This document shows positions 52,499 through 60,366 of a stretch of DNA of 64,000 nt, piece by piece. Numbering within the stretch: position 1 is the first letter of the stretch; the number at the start of each line of letters is the position of its first letter. This DNA is from Pseudomonadota bacterium (GTDB taxonomy: Bacteria > Pseudomonadota > Gammaproteobacteria > Burkholderiales > Rhodocyclaceae): NCBI GenBank assembly GCA_018241665.1, contig JAFEDK010000026.1, forward strand, positions 120,169 to 184,168. The letters are read 5' to 3'. Under the pieces are notes generated by a model. The model did no database searches and was not told the origin of the DNA. It saw nothing but the letters and a program-made list of their open reading frames with translations. The translations under genes and the position numbers were made by a program.

Positions 52499-52505
52499 AT
52501 GCCAC

Positions 52506-53426
52506 CTACCAGGTTGCCGCGTTGCCGGCATCCAGCCGGTAGGCGGCGAAACGCTCGGCCAGGAAATCCACGAAAACCTTCACCTTGGCGCTGAGCAGGT
52601 GGCGCTGGGGATAGACGGCGTGGATGTCCGCCACCGCCCCAACCCACGGCGCCAGCACCCGCCGCAATTCGCCGCTGCGCAGATGCGGCGCCACATCCCA
52701 TTCCGAACGCAGCACGATGCCGTGGCCAGCCAGCGCCCAACTCACCGCCACCTCGCCGTGGTTGCTGCTGAGGCCGCCGCGCACCTTCACGGTGATGTGC
52801 TTTTCGCCATCGGCCAGTTCCCAGCTGTTGTAGGCGCGGGTGTTCTCGCGGATCACGATGCAGCGGTGACGGGTTAGATCCTGCGGGTCGCTGGGTTCGC
52901 CGTTGACGGCCAGATAGGCTGGCGACGCGCACAGCAGGCGCCGGTTGGCGGCGATCCGCCGGGCCAGTACGCGGGTATCCGGCGGCGGTCCGAAGCGGAC
53001 ACCCACGTCGGTGGCGGTTGCGGTCAGGTCCAGCGGCCGGTCGGTGAGCTGCAGGATCACCTCCACCTCCGGGTAGCGCAGTGCGAAATCGGCGATGGCC
53101 GGCGCCAGATGGCAGCGCCCGAAGCCCAACGTCGCATTGACGCGCAGCAACCCGCGGGGTTGCTCGCGGCTAGCCGACAGGCCGCGCTCCAGGGTCTCGA
53201 TATCGCGCAGGATCCGCGCACCCTCGTCGAGGTAGCGCTCCCCTTCCGGCGTCAGGCTCTGGCGCCGCGTGGTTCGGTTGAGCAGGCGCACACCCAGGCG
53301 CGCCTCCAATGCCGCCAGCCGGCGGCTCACCGCCGGTGGCGTCACGCCCAGTTCGGCGGCCGCGGCGGCCAGGCTGTCCTGGCGGGCGACGACGGCAAAG
53401 AAGGCCAGGTCGGATGAATCCTGCAT
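52506..53426 (-). CDS. LysR-family transcriptional regulator
   Basis: A 306-residue LysR-type regulator. The N-terminal helix-turn-helix runs SDLAFFAVVARQDSLAAAAAELGVTPPAVSRRLAALEARLG, followed by the linker helix and a substrate-binding-like effector domain (LLRVNATLGFGRCHLAPAIADF, then VHAVYPQRHLLSAKVKVFVDFL near the end). This subclass (QRHLLSAKVKVFVDFL) is the CrgA/DsdC-like large group. It is convergent with the FMN oxidase gene (7 bp gap) and divergent from the TauE gene with an 88- to 97-bp gap, so the TauE exporter is the more likely target. The effector is unknown. Confidence 0.9.
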   Translation of the reverse strand: MQDSSDLAFFAVVARQDSLAAAAAELGVTPPAVSRRLAALEARLGVRLLNRTTRRQSLTPEGERYLDEGARILRDIETLERGLSASREQPRGLLRVNATLGFGRCHLAPAIADFALRYPEVEVILQLTDRPLDLTATATDVGVRFGPPPDTRVLARRIAANRRLLCASPAYLAVNGEPSDPQDLTRHRCIVIRENTRAYNSWELADGEKHITVKVRGGLSSNHGEVAVSWALAGHGIVLRSEWDVAPHLRSGELRRVLAPWVGAVADIHAVYPQRHLLSAKVKVFVDFLAERFAAYRLDAGNAATW

Positions 53427-53523
53427 TCGTGCGCTTCAGGTAAGGATCAAATTAACCTGAAAGCATTGTATCTCTGCCGCCGCTGCTTATGATGGGTTCC
53501 AGATTTTCACTTGCGTGACCATC

Positions 53524-54294
53524 ATGCCCATCCCCGATCTCCTCGCATTTCTCCCGGCGCTGATCCTCGGCGCCGCCCTCGGCTTCTTCGGCGGCATGTT
53601 CGGCATCGGCGGCGGCATCATCGCGATCCCGCTGTTCGTGATTGGCTACGGCATGGAGCAGCCCCTGGCCCAGGGTACCGCGCTGGTGATGATGGTGCCC
53701 AACCTGATGGTCGGCTGGTGGCGCTACAGCCAGCGCCACCCGGTGCCCTACCGGCGCGCACTGGCGATCGGCGTGATCGCCATGCTCACCACCTGGGGCA
53801 CCGCGCATTTCGCCAATGCGCTCGATCCGGCCATCCTGAAAGTCATGTTCGCGCTGTTCCTGCTGGCGATGGCGCTCAAGCGCATCTTCCCCGGCCGCTC
53901 CCCCAGTGCCGAAACGGCGCCGCGCCTGGACGAACGCCACGTGCCGCTGGTCGGCCTGCTTGGCGGCAGCAGCATGGGCCTGCTCGGCATCGGCGGCGGG
54001 TTGGTCGCCACGCCACTGCTGACCGGCCTGTTCGGCCTGCGCCAGACCGTCGCCCAGGCCTTCGCGCTGGCGCTGGTCACGCCCAGTTCGCTGATCGCGC
54101 TGCTGGTCTATGCGGGTGCCCACCGGGTGAACTGGACGATGGGCCTGCCGATGGCGGCCAGCGGGTTGTTCACCGTGTCGGCCGGCGTGGCCTTCGCCCA
54201 CCGCCTGCCGGAAAAGACCATGCAGCGCGCCTTCTCCGGCCTGCTGCTGATCGCTGCCGTGTGGCTGCTGATCAGCCCGCTGGTCATGGGCTGA
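53524..54294 (+). CDS. TauE/SafE-family sulfite/sulfonate exporter-like permease
   Basis: A 256-residue inner-membrane protein with about eight hydrophobic segments in two homologous halves. Each half starts with the diagnostic glycine-rich loop: GFFGGMFGIGGGIIAIPLF in the first half and SMGLLGIGGGLVATPLLTGLFGL in the second. The family includes sulfite, sulfoacetate and other anion exporters, as well as uncharacterised permeases. The ATG at 53524 is used; GTG 53515 three codons earlier is also in frame. It is divergent from the LysR gene and convergent with the chemoreceptor gene. The transported compound cannot be told from the context. Confidence 0.85.
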   Translation: MPIPDLLAFLPALILGAALGFFGGMFGIGGGIIAIPLFVIGYGMEQPLAQGTALVMMVPNLMVGWWRYSQRHPVPYRRALAIGVIAMLTTWGTAHFANALDPAILKVMFALFLLAMALKRIFPGRSPSAETAPRLDERHVPLVGLLGGSSMGLLGIGGGLVATPLLTGLFGLRQTVAQAFALALVTPSSLIALLVYAGAHRVNWTMGLPMAASGLFTVSAGVAFAHRLPEKTMQRAFSGLLLIAAVWLLISPLVMG

Positions 54295-54305
54295 CCAGCG
54301 TCCGC

Positions 54306-56327
54306 TCAGACGCGCAGGCGCCCGACCTCGTTTTCCAGGTCGCGGGCGACCCGCAGCAGCTCGGACGCCTCACCGCGGTTGGACGCCGCCGACTGGCTGG
54401 TTTCGGCCACCGAGCGGGCCACCGAATCGATGCCGCCGGCAATCGTCTGGCTGGCCTGGGTCTGCTCCCGCGTCGCGCGGGCAATGTCGGCCACCGCCTG
54501 GGAAGTGCGCTCGGCCCGCTCGTGGATGGCTTGCAAGGCGTCGCCGACCTGGCGCGACACCGTCACGTTGCGATCCACCTGCTCCACCGCCTTGCGGGCC
54601 GAATTGGCCACCGATGACACGCCATCCTGGATGCTGTTGAGGATGGCGTCGATCAGCGACGCGGACTTTCCGGACTGCTCGGCCAACTTGCGCACCTCAT
54701 CCGCCACCACCGCGAAGCCGCGCCCCTGCTCGCCGGCGCGGGCCGCCTCGATGGCCGCATTGAGGGCCAGCAGGTTGGTCTGCTCGGAGATGTCGCGGAT
54801 CGCGTTGAGCACCCGGTGGATCTCCGCCGACTGCTGGCCGAGCTGCTCCACCTGGGTTGCCGCATCCTGCACGGTGCGGGCCGTTTCATTGAGCTGCTCG
54901 ATGCTCGTCTGGACAGTGCCGACCCCGTCCTGCACCGCCTGCGAGGTTTCCCGCGTCAGCTCCAGCGCATGGGACGCATTGCCGGCTACCTGCTCGACGC
55001 TGACGGTCAGCTGCTCCGTGGTGCTGGCGATCGCGCTGGTCGAATCGCTCTGCCGGCGGGTCGCATCGCCCAGGCTCTCGGACGCGGCGGACATGTTCTG
55101 CGCGGTGCGCTGCAGGTGGTCGCTGGTCTGGCGGATGCTGCCGCTCAGCGTACGCATGGATTCCGCAGCGGTGTTGATGCTGCTGCCGATCAGGTCGATC
55201 TCGCTGCGGCTGCGCGCATCCACCTCGGCGCGCACGGTCAGGTCGCCGTTGCCGAAGCGGGACACCAGCTCGGCCAGGTGCGACAGGGGCTTGAGGCGCA
55301 GACGCAGGAAATAGCCCAGCGCCAGGATCAGCAAGGCCCCGCAGGCCACCGCCAGCAGGGCGATGTCGTTGCGCAGCCCGTTGGCGTCCTCGACGAACTC
55401 ATCTACCCACGAGCCGCTGGCGACCATCCAGTGCAAGTCCGGCAGCTCGCGGATGACCACCATCTTGTCGGCCTCCGGGTCACCCCACTTATAGACCAGC
55501 GTGCCGTTGCGCTTTTCCACCAGGCTCTTGATGACACCCTGGGTGCGCGGGTCCAGGTCGGCCAGGGACTTGCCCTCGAACTTCGGGTGATAGATGAAGC
55601 GCACGTCCTTCGCGTCGCCCGAAGGCACCGACACGATGTACGGATATCCGGTCTTGCCGACGCGGATCTGCGCCAGCTTCTCCTTGATCAGCTTGACGTT
55701 GCTCTCCGCGTCCACGCGCATCGTCACCGCGCCGATCACATTGCCGGCGGCATCCTTGAGCGGATTGGCGGCCAGCACGAACATCTTGCCGTTGCGCTCG
55801 ATGGCGCCCAGGTAAGGCTTGCCGGTCAGCAGGATGGACGGGTAGTCACCGGTGGAGCCGACCTTCTCGCCGTGCCGGTAATTGCCCTGCTTGTCCTTCA
55901 GCATCGTCACCGCGCGATAGAAGCTGTCGCCCTTGCGCACCAGGAAGGACGGCTCGCGGTCCTCGTAGCGCTGGGCGTAATCCTGCAGCACGGCCACATT
56001 GCCGCTGACGACGGTGCTGCCGATCGCCAGTTCGGGCAGGGTTTCGCCACTCCCCTGGATCTCACGGCCGGTCAGCCGCGGCGTGCCGGGCACGCTGGCG
56101 ACAAACTGCACGACGGCGTCGGCAGCCCGCGCCTTCAGGGCATCCTGGGCGTAGGCCAGCATCGCGACCGTCATGTCGGCCTGCTGGGCCAGGGACTCCT
56201 CGGCTTTATTCAGCGCGCTCTGGCGTGACAGGGCGGCAACGGTGGCGACCAGGACGGCCACCATCAGGGCGATACCAAGGGTGCACAGCAGGACGACCTG
56301 CCGGACCAGGGGCTTGTGCTTGAGCAT
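54306..56327 (-). CDS. Methyl-accepting chemotaxis protein with Cache sensor
   Basis: A 673-residue chemoreceptor. The first membrane segment ([23 protein letters not shown], about 9-31) is followed by a large periplasmic Cache-type sensor (about 32-330, with [23 protein letters not shown] and [13 protein letters not shown]). A second segment ([20 protein letters not shown]) leads to HAMP and the cytoplasmic four-helix bundle with the highly conserved tip [20 protein letters not shown]. No C-terminal pentapeptide for CheR tethering is visible. ATG 56327 follows AGAGAAGAGA; the frame is open to 56426 but that part covers the promoter. The ligand is likely a small organic acid or amine, as for other Cache receptors. 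Confidence 0.92.
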   Translation of the reverse strand: MLKHKPLVRQVVLLCTLGIALMVAVLVATVAALSRQSALNKAEESLAQQADMTVAMLAYAQDALKARAADAVVQFVASVPGTPRLTGREIQGSGETLPELAIGSTVVSGNVAVLQDYAQRYEDREPSFLVRKGDSFYRAVTMLKDKQGNYRHGEKVGSTGDYPSILLTGKPYLGAIERNGKMFVLAANPLKDAAGNVIGAVTMRVDAESNVKLIKEKLAQIRVGKTGYPYIVSVPSGDAKDVRFIYHPKFEGKSLADLDPRTQGVIKSLVEKRNGTLVYKWGDPEADKMVVIRELPDLHWMVASGSWVDEFVEDANGLRNDIALLAVACGALLILALGYFLRLRLKPLSHLAELVSRFGNGDLTVRAEVDARSRSEIDLIGSSINTAAESMRTLSGSIRQTSDHLQRTAQNMSAASESLGDATRRQSDSTSAIASTTEQLTVSVEQVAGNASHALELTRETSQAVQDGVGTVQTSIEQLNETARTVQDAATQVEQLGQQSAEIHRVLNAIRDISEQTNLLALNAAIEAARAGEQGRGFAVVADEVRKLAEQSGKSASLIDAILNSIQDGVSSVANSARKAVEQVDRNVTVSRQVGDALQAIHERAERTSQAVADIARATREQTQASQTIAGGIDSVARSVAETSQSAASNRGEASELLRVARDLENEVGRLRV

Positions 56328-56414
56328 GTCTCTTCTCTTTATTTTTCTGTTGGCGTTTATCGACTCCCCTGCACTGCACAGCTGACATACCACGCAGTAC
56401 GAACGAGTCCGAGC

Positions 56415-56441
56415 ATATCGGCTCAAAACGGGCTGTCTTGA
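56415..56441 (-). promoter_or_regulatory. Sigma-28 (FliA) promoter of the chemoreceptor gene
   Basis: On the minus strand TCAA (56441-56438), a 15-nt spacer and GCCGATAT (56422-56415) match the FliA pattern TAAA-N15-GCCGATAA with one mismatch in each box. It lies 88 bp before the start codon, giving a leader of roughly 80 nt, and ties the receptor to the flagellar regulon. Confidence 0.7.
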
Positions 56442-56506
56442 GATTGAAATAAACGCGAACGGTCTTTTTTCACGCCGTCCGCATCACGGTGGCGCGGACG
56501 ACACGC

Positions 56507-56980
56507 TTACCGCGATAGCGTGCCCCGGCCGGCAAACAAGCGCCCATCCCAGACGACCGCTTCAGGCGCACTCACGAGCAGCCGCCGGAAATCCGGATGG
56601 GCGGGGTTGATCACGGCATTGAACTCCAACCGTGCGACCACGGACGGCACAACGAGGACGAGACTGCGGCCGGAGGCCAGCCATGCGTCGCCGAAGCTGC
56701 GCGCCGCGGCGCTGTCCTCGGTATCCCAGCCGTCGGGCAGCATCCCTGCATCGCGTCGCTCCACGGACACGGATGCCGGCACATCCACCACCACGAACTG
56801 CTGGGTCGACGGAATACGGCCGATGCCCGCGTGGGCAAGGATTTCCAGCATCGCGCAGGCATAGCTCAGGGAGCCGCAGATCGCCGGGCGTCCAGGGCTG
56901 TTCCAGCGCCCGCCGACCAAGGCCGCGCCGGAGCCATCCCAGACAGGGTGACGCTTGTCGGCGATGCGATAGATCCGCAT
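56507..56980 (-). CDS. RES-domain toxin
   Basis: A 157-residue RES-domain protein. Toxins of this kind degrade NAD+ when their antitoxin is lost. The start MRIYRIADKRHPVWDGSGAALVGGRWNSPGRPAI contains the conserved Arg of the ADP-ribosyltransferase-like pocket, followed by SLSYACAMLEILAHAG with the conserved Glu. The usual aromatic residue after the GRWN-P-G-P segment is replaced here (AICGS, where many relatives have VYTS), so activity might be altered. ATG 56980 overlaps the antitoxin stop by one base (TGATG); the frame open to 57010 is antitoxin sequence. Confidence 0.85.
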   Translation of the reverse strand: MRIYRIADKRHPVWDGSGAALVGGRWNSPGRPAICGSLSYACAMLEILAHAGIGRIPSTQQFVVVDVPASVSVERRDAGMLPDGWDTEDSAAARSFGDAWLASGRSLVLVVPSVVARLEFNAVINPAHPDFRRLLVSAPEAVVWDGRLFAGRGTLSR

Positions 56981-57408
56981 CACGCCGCGATGCCGTAGAA
57001 CAACCTCCACAGCAGGGTTTCGACCCTCCGCGCGCCCAGTTCGGTCATCGCGACCTCCAGCGGCGCACGCCCCCCGAGCATGGCGTGCGACGCGTGCAGG
57101 AAGGCCCGCGCATCCTCGTCCGAATCCCAGACATGTCGCGCCGTTGCATAGACCCGGGCGAGACGCTCGGTCCTTTCCGACTCGGCCGCGCTCAAGCGGT
57201 CCCGGCGACGTTTCAGCGTCGCCTCGGGAACCACCCGGTAGAGCAGCGCACGGCGTTCCTCAACGCTGCGGCCGAGTTTCTCGGCGCCGGCCTTGAGGGC
57301 GGACTTCGGCAATCCTTCGGCCACCCGCTCATCGAGTTCGGCAAACGAATGCGGAACCGGAACAAGCGCCATCACGGCGGCAATCTGCTCAGGGGTAACG
57401 ATCTGCAT
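56980..57408 (-). CDS. Xre/MbcA/ParS-type antitoxin (DUF2384)
   Basis: A 142-residue antitoxin of the Xre-ParS class that pairs with RES toxins. The N-terminal region (FAELDERVAEGLPKSALKAGAEKLGRS) is a helix-turn-helix-like unit. The C-terminal domain has the family pattern RARVYATARHVWDSDEDARAFLHASHAMLGGRAPLEVAM (first part RLARVYATARHVWDSDEDAR), with TELGARRVETLLWRLFYGI at the end, the part that in relatives enters the toxin pocket. It precedes the toxin and overlaps it by one base. A perfect 16-bp palindrome 13 bp upstream of its start is the expected autoregulatory operator. Confidence 0.87.
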   Translation of the reverse strand: MQIVTPEQIAAVMALVPVPHSFAELDERVAEGLPKSALKAGAEKLGRSVEERRALLYRVVPEATLKRRRDRLSAAESERTERLARVYATARHVWDSDEDARAFLHASHAMLGGRAPLEVAMTELGARRVETLLWRLFYGIAA

Positions 57409-57420
57409 GCCAGGCTCTAA

Positions 57421-57436
57421 AGTATCAATTGATACT
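57421..57436. promoter_or_regulatory. Perfect 16-bp palindromic operator of the toxin-antitoxin operon
   Basis: AGTATCAATTGATACT is a perfect dyad, 13 bp upstream of the antitoxin start codon. Position and symmetry match an autoregulatory site for the Xre-type antitoxin or toxin-antitoxin complex. It also marks a local drop in GC content. Confidence 0.8.
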
Positions 57437-57485
57437 CGAATATGGATCAGTCGACACCCTGCGTCAAGAGAAGCCGGCCAGCACC

Positions 57486-58532
57486 TCAGGCGAACAGGTC
57501 GGCCAGCCTGATCGACGGCCGCACGCCTACGTCCTGGCGGTGGGAGCGGATCCAGCGTGCCGCCCGCGCCCGCCCGAGGTCGCGCAGCTCGGTCAGGAAG
57601 GCCCGCGTGGCGTTGAGCTTGCTGGCGGTGCCGGCATCCACCAGTTCCTCGGCCTCCACCATGTGGAAGCGCAGGCGGGTCAGCTTGCGCTCCAGCCGCC
57701 CCTGGGGCAGCCAGTTGCTACCCTCCTCGATGTAGCTGCGGGCGTGGGCGATCATGCGCATCTCGCGCAGGAAGGTCGTCGAGAAGCCCAGCTCGACGCT
57801 GCGCGCGGCGATCTCCTCGGCGCTGCGGGGCGCCTCCGGGCGCACCAGTGGATTGAGCAGCACCAGCAGGATGTCCGGCGTGGCGCATTCGTACATCAAC
57901 GGATAGATCGCCGGGTTGGCGGTGAAGCCGCCGTCCCAATAGTCCTCCCCGTCGATCTGCACCGCGTGGTGCATGGTCGGCAGACAGGCCGAGGCGAGCA
58001 GCGCCTCCTCGCTCAGTTCGCGGGTATGGAACAGGCGGACCTTGCCGCTACGCACGCGGGTCGCCGCGATGAACAGCTTGAGCGGACAGTCCCGACGGAT
58101 ACGCTCGAAATCGAACTGGGCACGCACCACGTCGCGCAGCGGGTTGAGCTCGAAGGGATTGAGCTGGTAAGGCGAAAAGACCTTGGTCAGGCCCATCATC
58201 ATGCCCACCGGCCCCGGCAGCGAGCCGTCACCGGCGGGATTGAGGCTGTGCAGCAGGTCCAGCTCGAAAGGCGTGGTATCGGACACGGCCTCCCAGAACG
58301 CCGCCAGGCTCTCCCGCGCGCCCTCCGATCCGCCGCGGGTCCAGCCCTGGGCCAGCGCCACGGCATTCATCGCGCCGGCGCTGGTGCCGCTGATGCCGTC
58401 GATCTGCCAGTCGTCTTCCAGCAAGCGGTCGAGCACGCCCCAGGTGTAGGCGCCGTGCGCCCCGCCCCCCTGCAGGGCCAGGCTCAGGGACGGAACAGCA
58501 ATGTCCCGGGTTTTCCAAAGCTTCTTCAACAT
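57486..58532 (-). CDS. Patatin-like phospholipase
   Basis: A 348-residue lipid acyl hydrolase using a Ser-Asp dyad. The oxyanion loop is LALQGGGAHGAYTWGVLDRLL, the nucleophile is in GISGTSAGAMNAVAL (GxSxG), and the dyad Asp is in YWDGGFTANPAIYPL (DGG). There is no signal peptide, so it is probably cytosolic or membrane-associated. The lack of a beta-barrel separates it from PlpD-type exported enzymes. It follows the efflux lipoprotein gene on the same strand across REP copy C and lies upstream of the toxin-antitoxin pair, from which the dyad operator separates it. A substrate among membrane phospholipids is probable. Confidence 0.88.
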   Translation of the reverse strand: MLKKLWKTRDIAVPSLSLALQGGGAHGAYTWGVLDRLLEDDWQIDGISGTSAGAMNAVALAQGWTRGGSEGARESLAAFWEAVSDTTPFELDLLHSLNPAGDGSLPGPVGMMMGLTKVFSPYQLNPFELNPLRDVVRAQFDFERIRRDCPLKLFIAATRVRSGKVRLFHTRELSEEALLASACLPTMHHAVQIDGEDYWDGGFTANPAIYPLMYECATPDILLVLLNPLVRPEAPRSAEEIAARSVELGFSTTFLREMRMIAHARSYIEEGSNWLPQGRLERKLTRLRFHMVEAEELVDAGTASKLNATRAFLTELRDLGRARAARWIRSHRQDVGVRPSIRLADLFA

Positions 58533-58664
58533 GGACGGAATGCCTCCATTCAGGTGCTACGGCCTGGATTGCTGCGCCGCAGCATACATCATGGATGCCC
58601 GTCGATGACGAAAGTTCGCGCCGACCGGGGTGGCCGGGAGAATCAGGGGCCCGGACGCCTCCCC

Positions 58665-58769
58665 GTGGGGGCGAATTCATTCGCCCTCAGGTGCTTGAAT
58701 CGAGGCCGTGGCCCCTGCATTCCACCGTCAGCGAGGCACCAACCCGCTGCGGGCGAATGAATTCGCCCC
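58665..58769. repeat. REP/BIME-like element, copy C (long spacer)
   Basis: Left arm 58665-58686 and right arm 58751-58769 are in inverted orientation, but the spacer is 64 bp rather than 23. It lies between the patatin start and the end of the efflux lipoprotein gene. The longer spacer suggests a composite or a secondary insertion between arms. Confidence 0.8.
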
Positions 58770-58792
58770 GACATGGCCTTCCTGCTGGAGCG

Positions 58793-60211
58793 TCACCGGG
58801 TATCGGGCGGCAGCTTCCCGCCCAGCCCACCGCCGGCGTTCTTCGCCAGCAGCACCGCCGCCACCAGCCGGCGGGCGGCCAGGTCGCTGGCGCTGCGCTG
58901 GGCACTGAGATGGGTGGCCTGGGCGGTGACCACGTTGAGATAGCTGACCGCGCCGGCCCGGTACTGGTTGAGGGCGATGGCCTCGGCTTCGGCAGCGGCG
59001 GACACGGCGGCGGCCTGCTCGACGCCGGCCTCCTCCAGCACACGCACCGCGGCGAGGTTGTCCTCCACTTCCTGGAAGGCCGCCAGCACGGTCTGGCGGT
59101 AAGTCGCCACGGCCTGTTCCCAGACGCCGACGGCCTGGCCCACCGCGGCCTTCTTGGCACCCGCGTCGAACAGCGTCGCCGCCAGCGTCGGGCCGAGGGA
59201 CCAGTAGCGGCTCGGTACGGTCAGCAGATCCTCGATCTGCGAGCGGCGGAAGCCTGTGGAAGCGGACAGGCCGAGCACCGGGAAGCGCGCCGCCTGGGCC
59301 GCGCCGACGGCCGCATTGGCAGCGGCCACGCGGCGCTCGGCAGCAGCGATGTCGGGACGCCGTTCGAGCAGCGTGGACGGCAGCGTCAGCGTGACCGGCG
59401 CGGCGGCGAGCGGCCCCGCCACCGGCGGCAGCGCGAAGCCGGACGGCGCCTGGCCGATCAGCACCGCGATGGCGTGCTCATACTGGCTGCGCGACAGGCC
59501 GGCATCCAGCGCCGATGCGCGGGTGCTGCGCAGCTGGCTGTCCGCCTGGGCCACGTCGGCCTTGGTGGCGACACCGGCGGCGTAACGGTTGCGGGTCAGT
59601 TCGAGGGAGCGCTCGTAGGCTGCCACCGCCGCGTCGAGCAGTGCTTTCTGGCGGTCTGCCGCGCGCAACTGGAAGTAGGTCTGCGCCAGCGTCGCGTGGG
59701 CCGACAGGCGGGCCGCGGCGAGATCCGCCTCACTGGCCTGCACCCGCTCGTCGGCCGCTTCCACGTTGCGGGCGATACGCCCCCACACGTCGGCCTCCCA
59801 GCTGGCGGTGGCGCCAAGGCTGAAGCTGTTGACCGGCGGCGCGTTGCCGGCGCTGGCGGTGGACGCCGCGCTGGCCGAACGCGTCGCGCCGAAAGTGCCG
59901 TTGATGGTCGGGAACCACGACGAACGGGCGGAATCGGCCAGCGCCCTGGCCTGGCGGTACTGGGCCTCGGCGGCGCGCAGGTTCTGGTTGGAGATGTCCA
60001 CCTTGGCCTGCAGGCCGTCGAGCACCGGGTCGCCGAACACCGTCCACCAGGCGTCGCCGGAAACCGGGTCCTGCGGGCTCGCCGGGCGCCACTCGCCAGC
60101 CGCTTCCTTGAAGGCCGCGGGGGTTTCCACCGTCGGCCGCACGTAGTCGGGGCCAACGGTACATGCGGCCAGGAAAAGGCAGGGCAACACGACCCGTAGG
60201 GGCGAATTCAT
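58793..60211 (-). CDS. NodT-family outer-membrane efflux lipoprotein with REP-derived start
   Basis: Outer-membrane channel (472 residues) of the RND drug-efflux system encoded upstream. Signal and lipobox are MNSPLRVVLPCLFLAAC, followed by TVGPDYVRPTVETPAAF, the standard mature start of NodT-type lipoproteins. Two outer-membrane efflux repeats follow (NLRAAEAQYRQARALADSARS and the second near the C-terminus, with LLAKNAGGGLGGKLPPDTR at the end). The ATG used (60211) is inside REP copy D. The same frame stays open upstream through the whole REP to ATG 60364, directly after the mdtC stop. The true N-terminus was probably remodelled by the insertion. Confidence 0.88.
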   Translation of the reverse strand: MNSPLRVVLPCLFLAACTVGPDYVRPTVETPAAFKEAAGEWRPASPQDPVSGDAWWTVFGDPVLDGLQAKVDISNQNLRAAEAQYRQARALADSARSSWFPTINGTFGATRSASAASTASAGNAPPVNSFSLGATASWEADVWGRIARNVEAADERVQASEADLAAARLSAHATLAQTYFQLRAADRQKALLDAAVAAYERSLELTRNRYAAGVATKADVAQADSQLRSTRASALDAGLSRSQYEHAIAVLIGQAPSGFALPPVAGPLAAAPVTLTLPSTLLERRPDIAAAERRVAAANAAVGAAQAARFPVLGLSASTGFRRSQIEDLLTVPSRYWSLGPTLAATLFDAGAKKAAVGQAVGVWEQAVATYRQTVLAAFQEVEDNLAAVRVLEEAGVEQAAAVSAAAEAEAIALNQYRAGAVSYLNVVTAQATHLSAQRSASDLAARRLVAAVLLAKNAGGGLGGKLPPDTR

Positions 60212-60262
60212 TCGCCCGCAGAGCTTGATCAAAGCGCGTAGGGCGAATGAATTCGCCCCCAC
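60196..60262. repeat. REP/BIME-like element, copy D
   Basis: Arms 60196-60217 (with GTAG instead of GTGG) and 60241-60262 are inverted around a 23-bp spacer. It lies at the junction of the RND pump gene and the lipoprotein gene and supplies the likely start codon of the latter. GTAG/GTGG alternation is the signature of RAYT-recognised REPs. Confidence 0.85.
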
Positions 60263-60290
60263 AGACTTTTGCCCCACAGATTTTTGCCCC
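60257..60290. repeat. Tandem 15-bp repeats abutting REP copy D
   Basis: CCCCACAGACTTTTG (60257-60271), CCCCACAGATTTTTG (60272-60286) and a final CCCC. On the minus strand each unit ends in TGTGGGG, the REP boundary. The units are in frame with the lipoprotein gene and encode GQKSV repeats in the upstream extension. Confidence 0.85.
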
Positions 60291-60366
60291 AGTGGCGCCC
60301 CCCCAGCGGGACGCTTCCCGACAGGATCGACCGCCACCTTGGCCATCGCGTTCATCTTATTCATCT

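Noticed and set aside
56476-56510. Hairpin GTCCGC...GCGGAC after the RES toxin gene as a terminator
   Set aside because: The stem is good but there is no T-run after it on either strand in the needed direction.
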